Position numbers and translations under genes: made by a program. Of a DNA stretch of 64,000 bases, positions 1-10,100 are shown one piece after another. A model generated the notes under the pieces. The model made no database searches, was not told the origin of the DNA, and was given only the letters and a program-made list of their open reading frames with translations. Position 1 is the first letter of the stretch, and each line of letters starts with the position of its first letter. Source of the DNA: Diphasiastrum complanatum (Eukaryota; Streptophyta; Lycopodiopsida; Lycopodiales; Lycopodiaceae); the NCBI GenBank assembly GCA_029204225.1, contig CM055099.1:47678542-47742541 (forward strand), read 5' to 3'.

Positions 1-39
1 CTAGGTTTGTCCAAGATTGGCTCTCTATATATGAAATTA

Positions 40-241
40 TATTCTCAAGAAATGTGCTTGTAGTACATATTTCTTAAACTCAAAGGGGTAGATGATCCAA
101 TTATATTCATTTTCTTACTCTTACTACTATTTATGTATGTAAGCTCAACTTTCAAGAACTGCACTTGTACCACATACTTTTTTAGCTCAAAGGGACCAAC
201 AAACATCCAATTATATTCATTTTCTAGTCTACTCTTACTAG
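40..241. repeat. Diverged direct repeat, two units about 110 bp apart
   Basis: Two related segments, about 43-130 and 149-241, share an 18-bp core (97-114 and 207-224) and looser similarity on both sides. ORFs across them on both strands look incidental. The rest of 1-1330 shows no gene I can support. Confidence 0.6.
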
Positions 242-1414
242 TCATGAGCTATTCCATGTTATTGTTACACCAGAATATTAATACTACTAAATTTGAGTAT
301 TTTCTACATAATAGCTTATCCATCCTTGATTGATATGAATTTTCAACATAATTTGGAATGATGAGCACATTAAGATATGATTGTTATGTGTTAGTAAAAG
401 AACTACTTGGTCAAAAGCACACCTTCATCTCCAAAGAGCAACCATTTATCATCGCTTGTATGAATAGAACCACAAATATTCCTAGATGTATGATGACATA
501 AACCTAGGAACTAAACAATTTCTAAATATTTAGTTACATGAAAAGGAAAGCTAGAAGATGAGGACACTTGAGAAAGACAGAATGAATTAAGAATGTGATT
601 CTCTGATTTTCTTTCACAACACGAGACTTTTGATGAAAAAAAAAATGGTATGTACATGTGTTGGTACATAATGACATACTCAAGGTTCCAACACCATGTT
701 GAGAGATGGATAATTGCTAAATGTGGAGTATCGATAGGTTTGTGACATATGTTTGTATGCATGGCTACTACTAGTCCTTTCATGTCCAAGTAGTATCTAT
801 TGAGGCTTTGCTTGTGCATGGGAAAATGACTTAGAGTATATGCATAGAGGTCGGGGTCTTTAGCACAATTACTCAATCTACCAACAAGAGTCTTGATGGT
901 GCACACATGTTATGCTAGAATAATGCTCTTATTGTATGTTGACGCTAGGGATGGCATCAATAGTATTGGAGATTGATATCAAGGATTTTGTACATTCATT
1001 TTTTAGGGCATTTTAGAACAAAATTTTCTTGGTTTTTCATGCAGTTAGGGCATTATGTCATAGTGTCGTGACATAATGTCCATGCCTTTTATGGAAAATT
1101 GGCTAGGGTACATTTGTCACAAAGCTTCAATAGATCGACATTTAGCCCTAGTGGAAATAGATAAACAGATACATATATACAAGTCTAAGAGCATCCTATT
1201 CATGATTGCGACGAAAATCAAAACCTAAGCCTCAATGTGTTATAGCATGACACTAGATAACCAGTTGCATGTAAACATGTAGGGTATTAGAAAACCTTAC
1301 AAAAAAGAGTGGAAATTTTTTGGGCTTTCTTCAATGAACTACAAGTTTTTGGCAAGAAGCAATGAAGAAGCCACTCCTTGGACTCCTCCCCAATCCACCT
1401 GCACTCACCAGCTT

Positions 1415-2342
1415 TTACTCACTTTTCTTTGTATTGGCATCTGCTGCATGGACATCTGTATTGGCATCTGCTGCATGGACATCCACTTCCTCCCCATTCT
1501 GAATGGATGGTTTGCTCCTTTCCTTCTCTATGTCTTTGAAATAGCGCTTGAACGCTTTTGGTAGGAACAATGGAATGAGAAAAACTACCAAATTCAAGCT
1601 GAAGTAAAAAAAATTGGCCGCTGATAGACCTTTTCCGAACAACAACCATGCCTTATCCTGCCCATGCCAAGTATGCAGAAACAGAAATTAGCTCAGTTCT
1701 GAAGCTTCTTTCAGATTAAAAGTTGTTTCAGAGCATCTACATGGAGAGAGAGGGAATGGTCAGTTTGTTTACCTGAAAGTTTGGATTAGGAGGCAGTGTG
1801 GCTTCCACAAATGTAGCGTGTACCCAATCTGACAGAGAAAAAAGCCGACGTGCACTGTAGATGATGGGTAAAAGAGCCCTCACTGGAAGTGAGCATATTC
1901 CCAAGCTTCTTATCACATTCTCGCTCAGGATCTGAAATGAAAGAAGGAATAGATGTGGAGTGGCTGCACGTACAGCCCGCCGGTCCCCCCTAGCAAATCC
2001 TCCGAGAACGTATGACAGCGGAAAAAATAGTCCTATTACAGTTCCAAGCGCCACATACACCTGAAACACACGGTTTCCTCTGAATATTTCTTGTGAAGAC
2101 GGATTTTTGGGACTTGGAAAAACCAGAGTGGTAAGAATAATGGTGTAGATCGATACGAACACTGGAAAAGCGAGATCGACAAGAGGAACGAGTCCACTAG
2201 CGGAGAAGACGATAATAAAAGCGACCAGCTGCAGTTGTATGACACGCAGTGATCCCATCACTCCTCCTAGTGAATCGGAATCCTCACACTCTCCCGATCC
2301 GCCTCTTTTCCTTGGCCCCGCAGCTAGGGTTGCACCAGACAT
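1415..2342 (-). CDS. Multi-pass membrane protein, DUF7733-like, two exons
   Basis: Exon 1 is 2342-1773 and exon 2 is 1657-1415, separated by a 115-bp intron. The donor follows CAG with GTAAAC, the acceptor is GGGCAG, and the join is phase 0, giving 270 residues. After an N-terminal charged segment, hydrophobic stretches lie at about residues 34-53, 55-75, 94-115 and (exon 2) 204-222, with a weaker one near 130-148. This fits an integral membrane protein with a charged C-terminal tail. Length and pattern recall the plant-specific family annotated DUF7733 (Arabidopsis At1g33490 type), from memory and unsearched; no biochemical role is known to me. The higher GC content, intact splice sites and unbroken frame make it the best host gene here. 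The C-terminal tail holds an exact duplication of nine residues (DVHAADANT). The start ATG sits at the edge of a tandem repeat array. Confidence 0.75.
1430..1483 (-). repeat. Exact 27-bp tandem duplication inside the host gene
   Basis: Positions 1430-1456 and 1457-1483 are identical. The unit is a multiple of three, so it adds nine residues in frame to the hydrophilic C-terminal tail. The perfect identity suggests a recent event. Confidence 0.9.
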
Positions 2343-2690
2343 CTTGACAGAAGTGCTACAACCTTACAGATTATGAATGAGCTACACAAATCTGGGCTCA
2401 ATCCGTGCCAAACATCTTGACAGAAGTGTTACAATCTTAAGATTTCTGAATGATCTCCACAAATCTGGGCTCAATCTGTGCCAGACATATTGACAGAAGT
2501 GTTACAAGTTTACAATTCATAAATGATCTACACAAATCAGGACTCAATCCGTGCCACACATACAAGCTTACAAATTATGAACGATCTACACAAATTTGGA
2601 CTCGATCCGTGCCAGACATATTAACAGAAGTGTGACAAGCTTTCATATTATGAAAGATCTATACAAATCTGGGCTCTAACCGTGCTAATA
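2341..2690. repeat. 73-bp tandem array in the 5' flank of the membrane-protein gene
   Basis: Five units start at 2341, 2414, 2487, 2560 and 2618. The first three are exactly 73 bp, the fourth has lost about 15 bp, and the last fades near 2690. On the minus strand each unit carries an ATG at the same place: the gene's own ATG (2342), then upstream ATGs at 2415, 2488, 2561 and 2619. Three of these begin five-codon uORFs (M-F/S/C-G-T-D-stop) and the fourth a 14-codon uORF. If the array is transcribed and unspliced, it would be a uORF-rich leader. Confidence 0.85.
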
Positions 2691-3338
2691 AATGAGATAC
2701 AAAACATTCTACAAATGGGTGAAACGCTAAGAAACCCCGAGATCTGAACAATCTCGATTGTAGTCTCCATTGCTAAGAAAAATTTCAGATATTGCTGCAG
2801 AATTCCCAACAAAGACCTAGAGCTATATTACTAAAACCTTCATCAGCAACGAAAAGACTGAACTGGAAAATTCCCTGATCTTTCTATTGTAGAGATGAGG
2901 ACCTCGCCATGTGGTTCCCTGAAAATAGGCCACATAGTTGGGCATCAAAACTGGCAGCTGTCACCTTCAAACCTAAGGCAAAGATCCTGAACCAAGCTAG
3001 CCTTTTAGCCACTTCTATAAAGTTCTATTGCACTTGATCATTACTTGATGGACCAGTTTTCCAAGCCTCCCCTTTTGCAAATGGCAGAATTGATGTGTTG
3101 TGGGTCCCTTGAGGTGTGAATTTATAGGTTTATTATCTTATCTCATCATTCCTCTCCCCTAACTAAGCCCTTACCTCTCCAGGCTCTTTGCTTAGAGCAA
3201 TGCTCCCCAAATCTCTTTTGACCTATCCTCAAAAACCTTGCATTTTTTTAAGCTTCTCAATTTTTTGATGAGTACTACTCCTAAAAGGGTATGTATGCTT
3301 ACAAAAGGAATCATTCAAAATTCTGTGATCGGCTTTTG
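2691..3338. other. Gene-free stretch
   Basis: I see no ORF, repeat or RNA signal that I can support here. It may contain promoter sequence of the minus-strand membrane-protein gene. Confidence 0.4.
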
Positions 3339-4076
3339 AGAAATTATGCCGGTTCCATTCCTATACTTTGCGGATTCACCTAGTGAGAGTTGCCACAAGG
3401 GCCATGCTGAGCTGAGGCCAAAGTGGCTTGTTATTGTGTGTAAATCTTGTTATCAAATTAGCATTTGGGGACAATTTATTAAACTTTATGGTGAATAAGG
3501 CAATATTGGTAACTAGTCATTGTCACAAGAGTAGGTGATATTCCATATTCAAGAGGTTCTTTGCATTGTTTGATAGATCCACTCTTATGAAAGTGTCGTT
3601 TGTGTGGCAAACTTAATGTTATGTAATGTATATGGATAATTTATAATAAGAAGGTTATTTACGGATTTTGAATCCATGTCCTTGCTATTTTAGTTTTTTT
3701 AGAAATTATATTGGTTCCATTCCTATACTTTGCTAATTTACTTAAGCACTGAGTGAGAGTTGCAAGCTACAAGGGCCATTTTTTTGCTTAAGTGTGAGCT
3801 AAGCCCAACGTGGCTTGTTATTGTGTCTAAATCTCGTTATCAAATTAGCATATTGGGACAATTTAATTTTTATGGTGTATGCAGGCAGTAGTGGTAACTA
3901 GTCATTGTCAAAAGAGTTGGTGATTCCATATTAAAGAGGTTCTTTGCTTTGTTTGATAGATCTACTCTTTTGAAAGTGTCGTTTGTGTGGCAAACTTCAT
4001 GTTTACATGATGTCTATGGATAATTTGTAATAGGAATGTTATTTAGGGATCTCAAATCCATGTCATTGCTATTTGC
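3339..4076. repeat. Tandem duplication with 362-bp period (two copies)
   Basis: Copy 1 is 3339-3700 and copy 2 is 3701 to about 4076. Matching landmarks include the opening AGAAATTAT, GGCTTGTTATTGTGT, GTAACTAGTCATTGTCA and GTGTCGTTTGTGTGGCAAAC. The copies differ by scattered substitutions and small indels, so the duplication is old. No coding potential is shared between them. Confidence 0.85.
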
Positions 4077-4401
4077 TTGTTATCAATATGCTAGTAAGTT
4101 GATTTATGTTGATATCTCTATTGAGATGGAAATGTCTCTTTGCATGTGTACGACTATTGTTCCCAATTTTGTTGCCATTGTTCGATCACACTTGTTAGTT
4201 AGAGTCTCATGTATCTTAGCTCCACTTTGATAAGAACCACTAGATTTAGAAATGTGGTGCTAGTATTTTGTTGTCGAAATCAAAGGTTAGATACTAATGT
4301 TCAAATATGATCTGAAGAAGCTTCTTAATTCATGTTTTTTGAGACATCTTGCATGATTATAGGAGAACAATTTGTCAATGTTGCATCGAATCTCCGAAAA
4401 C

Positions 4402-4434
<33 letters not shown>

Positions 4435-4455
4435 GTGTTCGTGTGTGTGTGTGTG
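4402..4455. repeat. Microsatellite (TTG)n followed by (GT)n
   Basis: About ten TTG repeats (4402-4433) run into a GT tract (4441-4455). The polyglutamine/polyasparagine ORFs predicted on the minus strand are artefacts of this tract. Confidence 0.9.
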
Positions 4456-4970
4456 ATTTTTGAATAAGCAAGCAAATTCTTTTGAAACAAGAACAAAATC
4501 TCAAAAAAACAAAAGGCATTGTTTGTTAAATTTCATGTGAGCATATCCTTATTGTAGCTTATGTGTGTAGTTGCACCTGAATCTATGACAATGTCATGGT
4601 AGTTTTGCATAGTAGAGTCTTGTTCAAAGATTGTGTATACATTTTCTGCCTTTTCTTCTTCCTTTGAGTATTTAGCTACGTTTGCCTTATTGTTTCTGTG
4701 CTTTTGTTTTAGTTTTGACCAACATTCATAAGGGCTTTCTATTGACCTTCTGTGGTTTTAACTTCCTCTTACATTAGCTTTTCATCTTTTGAATGTCTTT
4801 TGACATGCTCATGATGAGCATTCTCACCGGTTGATAGGAGGATGGCAAATATTTTGTAAATTGCATGAGCTATTAGGTTGTTGAAATATGATGCTCTTGT
4901 CCTACAACTGATAGTTGTGCATAAATAGTCTCCATCCTTTGTACATGGTGCTTCCAAGTTGGTTCCATCT

Positions 4971-5476
4971 TGTCATGCCCACATTTGGACTGATCTCAGA
5001 TTATCATCTCATAAGGAGGTCAATAGACCCGTATATTAATTATGATTATGAGGGATTGGAGCCCTCATGAAATTATAGTCATAGTTAATGGTTGGAGGCC
5101 TAAAACTCTCACGATGGTGAATTTGTATGGGTCTAATAATGAACCATAGAAGAAGTGGATGAGTTTTTCCAATCAGGCTGCTAATGTGTCTAGTGAGGTG
5201 TCATAGTGCACTACTAGTGGCATGGGCCTTGGAGGGTATAAGTATACCCATAGGGCTCTCACTAGCGTATGGTTGATTTTGGTGATTGTAGCTACATGTT
5301 GTTGGTGTGATTCATCTCTCCTATTGAGTTGATTGATCCATAGCTTGGAGGTTAGATATGATCGATCTAGGTTTGGTTGGGTTGGTTTATCCACCATCGG
5401 ATTCCCTATTGTTTCCTTGTTATAGTTGCCTAGTCTTGGATCCTTGGTGGAGGACTTGAAAGTGGTATCAAAGCCA
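4971..5476 (+). mobile_element. Possible isolated LTR with primer-binding-like site
   Basis: A segment opening TGTCATGCCCAC (4971) contains a TATA-like GGTATAAGTATACC near 5233. It is followed at 5464 by TGGTATCAAAGCC, one mismatch from the tRNA-iMet primer-binding site used by other elements in this window. A clean CA terminus before the site and a second LTR are not evident. This is an inference from order of signals only. Confidence 0.3.
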
Positions 5477-5979
5477 AAGCTAGGTGGTTTTGCAGTCGGA
5501 AAGTACTCAAAAGCAAGCCAAGAATTGGAGGACGGATCTTCAAAAGTAGGGGTCCTAAGTCTTGGAGCTTGGAGCAAAGTGTGCAGTAAGAGGTTGGAGG
5601 AATGATTCTTGGATCTTTTCTCTAAATTATGAATTTCTCGAGGATTTGGTTGCAAGGTAAATTGGAAAAGACCTTTCTTTAAATGTTGATGTGGTGATAA
5701 ATGCAAGAGTAACTCCTCTGTTATCTAGTTTGACCATGTCGTTTGGTTCATGATAACTTATTCAAAAAAAATCATGGTAAAGACAAGGCAAACCAAGGCT
5801 ATGAAAAACAAACATGTAGGAAAACCATAGAAATTGAAGATGAATGAATAATAACTTGAATTAATAACAGGAAAACAAACATGTAAGAACAACCATAGAA
5901 AAATCATAAATATATTTCTATAAAATTTTTCTGTACACGTGTCTCATCCACATCAAGGGAGACCAACTTTTTATCAGTA
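5477..5979. other. Gene-free stretch with a short direct repeat
   Basis: No supported coding region. The long minus-strand frame at 5173-5706 lacks recognisable domains and spans the LTR-like segment. A roughly 30-bp direct repeat (GAAAACAAACATGTA core) occurs at about 5802 and 5871. Confidence 0.4.
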
Positions 5980-6407
5980 TCAACTTTCTATGATCTCTAC
6001 ATCCATTTCTCCAGTTGGAAGTAGCTTGGGTGGAGAACACTCTGCCACTACAACTGGATATGAATTTTCGATCACAAGCTTTATGGTCTCCTGGCTGAAG
6101 TGCATTATCTCCATTGGGGAGACCTTCGAGCATTTAAACTGAAAAAAACAAAAACACAGTTAAATGTTATTAATCAAAGATTAGGTATTAGGAATGTGAT
6201 TATGAAAAAAAAAATAAAAGTACAATTAAATGTTATTAATCGAAGATTATCTCTTCCAAATTGGGTAGTCCATCTTGTAGTGCAAGCCAATTGAAAAAAA
6301 TTGGCATTGCATACTGTATACCGACCACAGCTGAAAGAATCAACCAGTTGGGAGGACTACAATATTCAATATAAACGAAAATTAGTAACAAAATTTTAAC
6401 ATTCTGT

Positions 6408-6479
6408 AATATCGGATCAATGCGCAGGAGGTTATAATAAAATCTACAACAAAAACAAGTGCGCATCAAACCAATATCC
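6408..6479. repeat. Inverted-pair module 1 (GATATC-type half-sites)
   Basis: The left half-site AATATCGGATCAATGCGC (6408-6425) and the right half-site, reverse complement GGATATTGGTTTGATGCGC (6461-6479), face each other. About 14 of 20 positions match. It lies inside the R intron 6357-6577. Confidence 0.6.
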
Positions 6480-6493
6480 AAAAATATTGTTTG

Positions 6494-6565
6494 AATATCA
6501 GATCAGTGTGCACGATATGAAAAGAAACCAAGCAATAACTAGAAGGGCGCGTCGAACCAATATTG
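6494..6565. repeat. Inverted-pair module 2
   Basis: Left half-site AATATCAGATCAGTGTGCAC (6494-6513) faces right half-site 6545-6565, whose reverse complement reads CAATATTGGTTCGACGCGCC. It has almost the same overall length as module 1 (72 bp) and lies in the same R intron. Confidence 0.6.
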
Positions 6566-6665
6566 AAAATTTTTTACCTCTGCATCAACCATTTTTAGTT
6601 TCGTATATGCTATTGCATGTGGTACTGGAAAGAGTTCCAGTATTTTCTGGATGTGGCTCCTGGCA

Positions 6666-6688
6666 ATTTTGTGTGTGTGTGTGTGTGT
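6666..6688. repeat. (TG)n microsatellite inside an R exon
   Basis: A run of about nine TG units encodes Thr-His repeats in the protease relic just after the CLKMNS motif. It probably expanded after the gene lost function. Confidence 0.75.
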
Positions 6689-8112
6689 AATAGAGTTCAT
6701 CTTCAAACAAACTGAATTACACACACCCTCATCATTGACATATAAGGACAACGCATATAAGCTCCAATGATCACTGCAGTAAAAAAACAATAAATTTATG
6801 AGAATGAATGTGAAATCAAAACTCATATAAAAAATTCAACTTAATAAAATCTGATAGAAAAACACTTACTTTGTTATGTATGGGAGCACGAAAATCGGAG
6901 TCTCTAGTCTGATGACGTATTGGAGCATATCATCGTGTAGACTTTTGAGATCAGAGAAATCAAAAGCAGCCATAAATTGAAGCGAAAACAATGCTACATC
7001 TATAAACAGTGGGGTCTGGACTCAACTCCATCCAGTACTGAATTGCCCCCCCCCCCCCCGCTCCTACATTGTCCCCTAGCAATTTATCCCTACTTTTTAA
7101 TTTGTCTGTATCTAATTTAGAAAGGGAAAGACCAGCATTGGTCTTTGGCATCTTAAAACTGTATAGAGGACCTAAAGCTATAAGATATGTGTTTAACAAT
7201 TGGTCATGTTGTACATATTGAGGAATATTTACAAAGGCAAGTGCCGGGGGGTGAAGGAAGTAATACAGATAAACCACTAAAAGAAATGTCATTCAAAATT
7301 GATTTCGACCTTTAAATTTACAAAATTATCTAAATTCATTTCTGAAACAAGAGGTGGCAAAATAATATTTATGAGGGTAGGAGGAGACTGTGATTTTGAA
7401 GGAGGAGGAGATTTATTAGGAGAGGAAGATTTAAGAGGAGAAGATGGAGGTTGAGTTCTAGGAGGAGAAGAAGGAGACTTAGGAGGAGACTATCGAGCAG
7501 TTAGAATCTCATGTAGAGGAGAAGGCTTTGAAAAATCCATCTCTTTATTAGGAGGGTCATGAGACCTCCTCTTCTTTGAAACACTCTCACTTTGTACTCA
7601 AAAAACAAGCCGGGATGGTTGAGATTGCTTTCATTTTCTTTTCTCTGCATCTTGTTTTGGACGAGAGGAAAGAGCTGGTCTAAAGTACTCTACAAATTTG
7701 TCATATGTGTCCCATAGCCTGAACACAATGTTGAAATCCTTGGACATGATGGTCAACCTCTTGCATGGATAGCTGCAACAACACTATCTGAAAAAAAATT
7801 TCACTTGGAAATCCTCATATGCAGTGTGCAACATCTCAATTGTCGTTACAATCCATCTCACATCTGCAGATAGACTTCTTGTAACCTGTCTAATGGATCT
7901 CTGTATGTGAGCAATCTGAATCAAAAGATTATTGGTCTTTTGTAGCTTCCGAATATTCTTTAGCCAGGGAGGGTCTCTTCGTATGCCCCTTGGCCTAGGA
8001 GGAGGTGGTGGTGGACGAGGCGATGGTGGTGGATTTCTCTGACCTCCTCCTATAATTGGAATTCCACCAGGGTGGATTTGTGCTGTTTGCTTAGTCTGCG
8101 TCATTACTATCC

Positions 8113-8200
8113 AATATCGAATTAGCGCGCGAACAAGGAGAACTCAGGATAGACCAAGTTGAATTTTTTTTTTTTGAGACGGGCGCACTAATCCGATATT
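8113..8200. repeat. Inverted-pair module 3
   Basis: Left half-site AATATCGAATTAGCGCGC (8113-8130) and right half-site 8181-8200 (reverse complement AATATCGGATTAGTGCGCCC) match at 16 of 18 positions. It lies immediately upstream of the R start codon. A looser half-site, TATCTCATCAACATGCGCC, follows near 8221. Confidence 0.7.
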
Positions 8201-8459
8201 CGATTCGCCATAGTAGAGTATCTCATCAACATGCGCCTATTTGATCAGTTCCGGTGAAGCACTTGTTCTCTTACCTGGAATCGATATCGGCTCTTTCAAA
8301 ATGTTTCGCCTTATGAAAATGTTCTGAGTGAACAATTATCTCAAAAGAAAAAAAAATTTCTTTACAGTGCTTAAATAGGACGAGAGACTGTAATAATTGC
8401 CCTTGTACACGTTTTTCAATGATGTCCATTTAATATTTGTTTAGTATTTGTTTAATGGT
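8201..8459. other. Intergenic stretch upstream of R
   Basis: It has no gene. It includes another ATCGATATCGG near 8280, and CTATTTAAGC on the minus strand (8362-8374) as a possible TATA-like element for R. Functional assignment is an inference. Confidence 0.3.
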
Positions 8460-8590
8460 GATTCGGAGAGGCTAGTGATAGACTATTTAATCTATTCCAA
8501 CGCAGGTACAAATTTTAGGGCCAGGGCTAATGATGATTCGGAGAATCTAGTGATAGACTATTTAATGTATTCCGACAGAGGTACAAATTT
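8460..8590. repeat. 75-bp direct tandem repeat, two copies
   Basis: Units 8460-8534 and 8535-8590 (partial) both open GATTCGGAGA and share CTAGTGATAGACTATTTAAT and GGTACAAATTT. The differences I see all change codons, so the ORF across them is unlikely to be selected as protein. Confidence 0.85.
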
Positions 8591-8764
8591 GTCTCACTCT
8601 GATTGGTGGGTAAATATAGGTTGTGCTCTTCAATTCATTATTTGACAAATGTATGGTTGTGATCAACAAGAATAAGTTATAAATATGGGCACCACTTTTT
8701 ATATTTCGATTTCGTGATCTTTTATTCTGAATTTTCTCGTCATTTTGTTTTCTTTCTTTCTCGC

Positions 8765-8888
8765 GATATCGAATTGACGCATGCCTTCACATACATAGCA
8801 CGGTTGAATTCATTCAGACGTGCTGAAGCGAAATTGGCCTCTTTTGACATGTGCTCGCAAAAAATTTCAGTCTCGTTAAAACGATATC
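8765..8888. repeat. Inverted-pair module 5 (long spacer)
   Basis: GATATCGAATTGACGCATG (from 8765) faces a half-site ending in GATATC at 8883-8888, whose reverse complement is GATATCGTTTTAACGAGACT. The GATATC at 8883 is shared with the next module. Confidence 0.5.
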
Positions 8889-8953
8889 TAATCAACACGC
8901 GTACTGTTATTTAGTCCTTGACCAAAATCATTCAGTCGCGTTGAACCGATATC
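8883..8953. repeat. Inverted-pair module 4, abutting the P start
   Basis: Left half-site GATATCTAATCAACACGCG (8883-8901) faces right half-site 8933-8953 (reverse complement GATATCGGTTCAACGCGACT). The right GATATC ends one base before the ATG at 8954. The 71-bp length is close to modules 1 and 2. Confidence 0.7.
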
Positions 8954-10042
8954 ATGTTTAGTATGGCTAGTTTTTCCATGTCCTTAGATAACAAATTTCT
9001 GAATTTTTTGAATGCCAATGGCATTCCATCTGAGAAATTAGAGTATTTTTTTTGCTCTATTCGATATCGATAAGCTAGTTTATGAGAATCGTTATAATTT
9101 AATTTCTCTTTTGAAAATTTTTCTCAGATTATTAGTACTCCTGTTTAGGATATAGATAGTTTTTGTTTCGTTCATTTTCAGGACCGTGTGCATTCCCAAC
9201 CACCCTTTAAGCATAAACACAATAGAAAGTACTCTAACCTACATTACCACTTCAAAAGAAATATATATTGTGGTATCCACAAAACAATATTAGATTATGA
9301 TAAAGATGGCAATTGGAAATCTGGCAATGAGGCCTTGGAGGCCATGATTGAAAAATCTAAAGCCTATGAAAAAACTTTGCCCACAGAGGAGGAATTTTTG
9401 AAATTCTAAAAAATATATCTTCCAAGGACTCGATATATCTCCTTCGGAAATGTAGAGGCCATTGGAGGACATGACATTAGCAGAGCAAACGTCATTGAAT
9501 ATGATGATTATGATCTGGTACGTAGATATTATATTGGTATTGATATTGTTCAGTTTTCTTATTTTAAACACTATGTTAAAGTATGAGTTTGCAGTGCTAT
9601 GTATCATTCTAAATTTATTTTCTTTACTCGTTTATAGAAAGCTATTGAAATAGATGCCTTTGGTATGAGACATGGAGGCATCTGAGGTGTATCAGCCGGG
9701 AGAAAGGATGTGTCTCTATCTCATTATTTGGAAAACTTTCAAAATAATAAGATTTGTATATATCATTCATCTTTTAATCCATATGCAACCACTGTCATTA
9801 TGGCCATCAAATCATTATCAATTTGTTTAGTAGGCCATAAGTACGCAAGAGGAACATATAAAAAAAAAATTGTGAAAAGAGATTTGGCAATTAAAATATT
9901 GGGTTATACTCCCAATGAGACTACAAAAAGATCATCTGCAATGGCCCTTTATTCGGGTTACATTGATATGAGCAAAAAGAAAAATTTAGAATTTTTGGAT
10001 CCATATGAAAGGAAATTATTCATGACAATACCATCCGTCTGA
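8954..10042 (+). pseudogene. Relic P: unrecognised multi-exon gene with in-frame stops
   Basis: A short N-terminal frame opens at ATG 8954 (MFSMASFSMSLDNKF...). After an unresolved intron, the acceptor TTCATTTTCAG opens exon 9182-9517, 112 codons with donor GTACGT. The acceptor TTTATAG opens exon 9638-10042, and the join is phase 0. One continuous frame therefore runs through both exons, broken only by TAA at 9407-9409 and TGA at 9683-9685. Segments include RTRYISFGNVEAIGGHDI, KAIEIDAFGMRHGG and SGYIDMSKKKNLEFLDPYER. I recognise no domain. It is divergent from R, with the GATATC modules between them, and convergent with Q. The clean exon structure with point-mutation stops argues for a once-functional gene. 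Confidence 0.5.
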
Positions 10043-10100
10043 ATCTTGAAGAGGATGATGATGATAATTAAACAATTTTTTGTAATAGATTTTTGATATA

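Larger units (their letters stand above)
5980..8104 (-). pseudogene. Relic R: multi-exon gene with Ulp1/adenain-like cysteine protease signature
   Basis: Reading the minus strand: an N-terminal exon starts at 8104 and encodes a Pro-rich tract then a helical segment to about 7795. A Ser/Pro-rich region (about 7770-7300) follows in another frame with three in-frame stops. Next come exons 7015-6870 (donor GTAAGT), 6773-6578 (acceptor TTACTGCAG), 6356 to an unresolved donor near 6230, and 6138-5980 (acceptor TTTTTCAG, ending in stop TGA). The joined exons place PIFVLPYIT before NDHWSLYAL, then CLKMNS, then SSQLVDSFSCGRYTV. That order matches the His, Asp, Gln, Cys catalytic layout of clan CE proteases (Ulp1 C48 and adenovirus-type C5). 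The acidic position seems to be Asn or Met, and the Gln-to-Cys spacing is seven, as in adenain. A TG microsatellite lies inside one exon. Stops in the linker make it a relic. The family assignment is an inference from these motifs. Confidence 0.5.

Noticed and set aside
511-906. 131-residue minus-strand frame in the first kilobase
   Set aside because: No domain, biased composition and no splice or repeat context; similar frames arise by chance in AT-rich DNA.
1334-1564. Plus-strand frame opposite the second exon of the membrane-protein gene
   Set aside because: Shadow of the real minus-strand exon; its repeated ICCMDICIG comes from the 27-bp duplication.
4287-4519. Minus-strand polyglutamine/polyasparagine frames
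   Set aside because: Produced by the TTG microsatellite.
5173-5706. 177-residue minus-strand frame
   Set aside because: Overlaps an LTR-like segment with a plus-strand PBS-like site, and has no recognisable domain.
6408-6565. CRISPR-like array from repeated GATATC half-sites
   Set aside because: Half-sites alternate in orientation and spacing varies; eukaryotic context.
8448-8645. Small ORF with two 25-residue repeats
   Set aside because: The codon-length period is suggestive, but every difference I see between the units changes an amino acid, and the region is an upstream flank of P.
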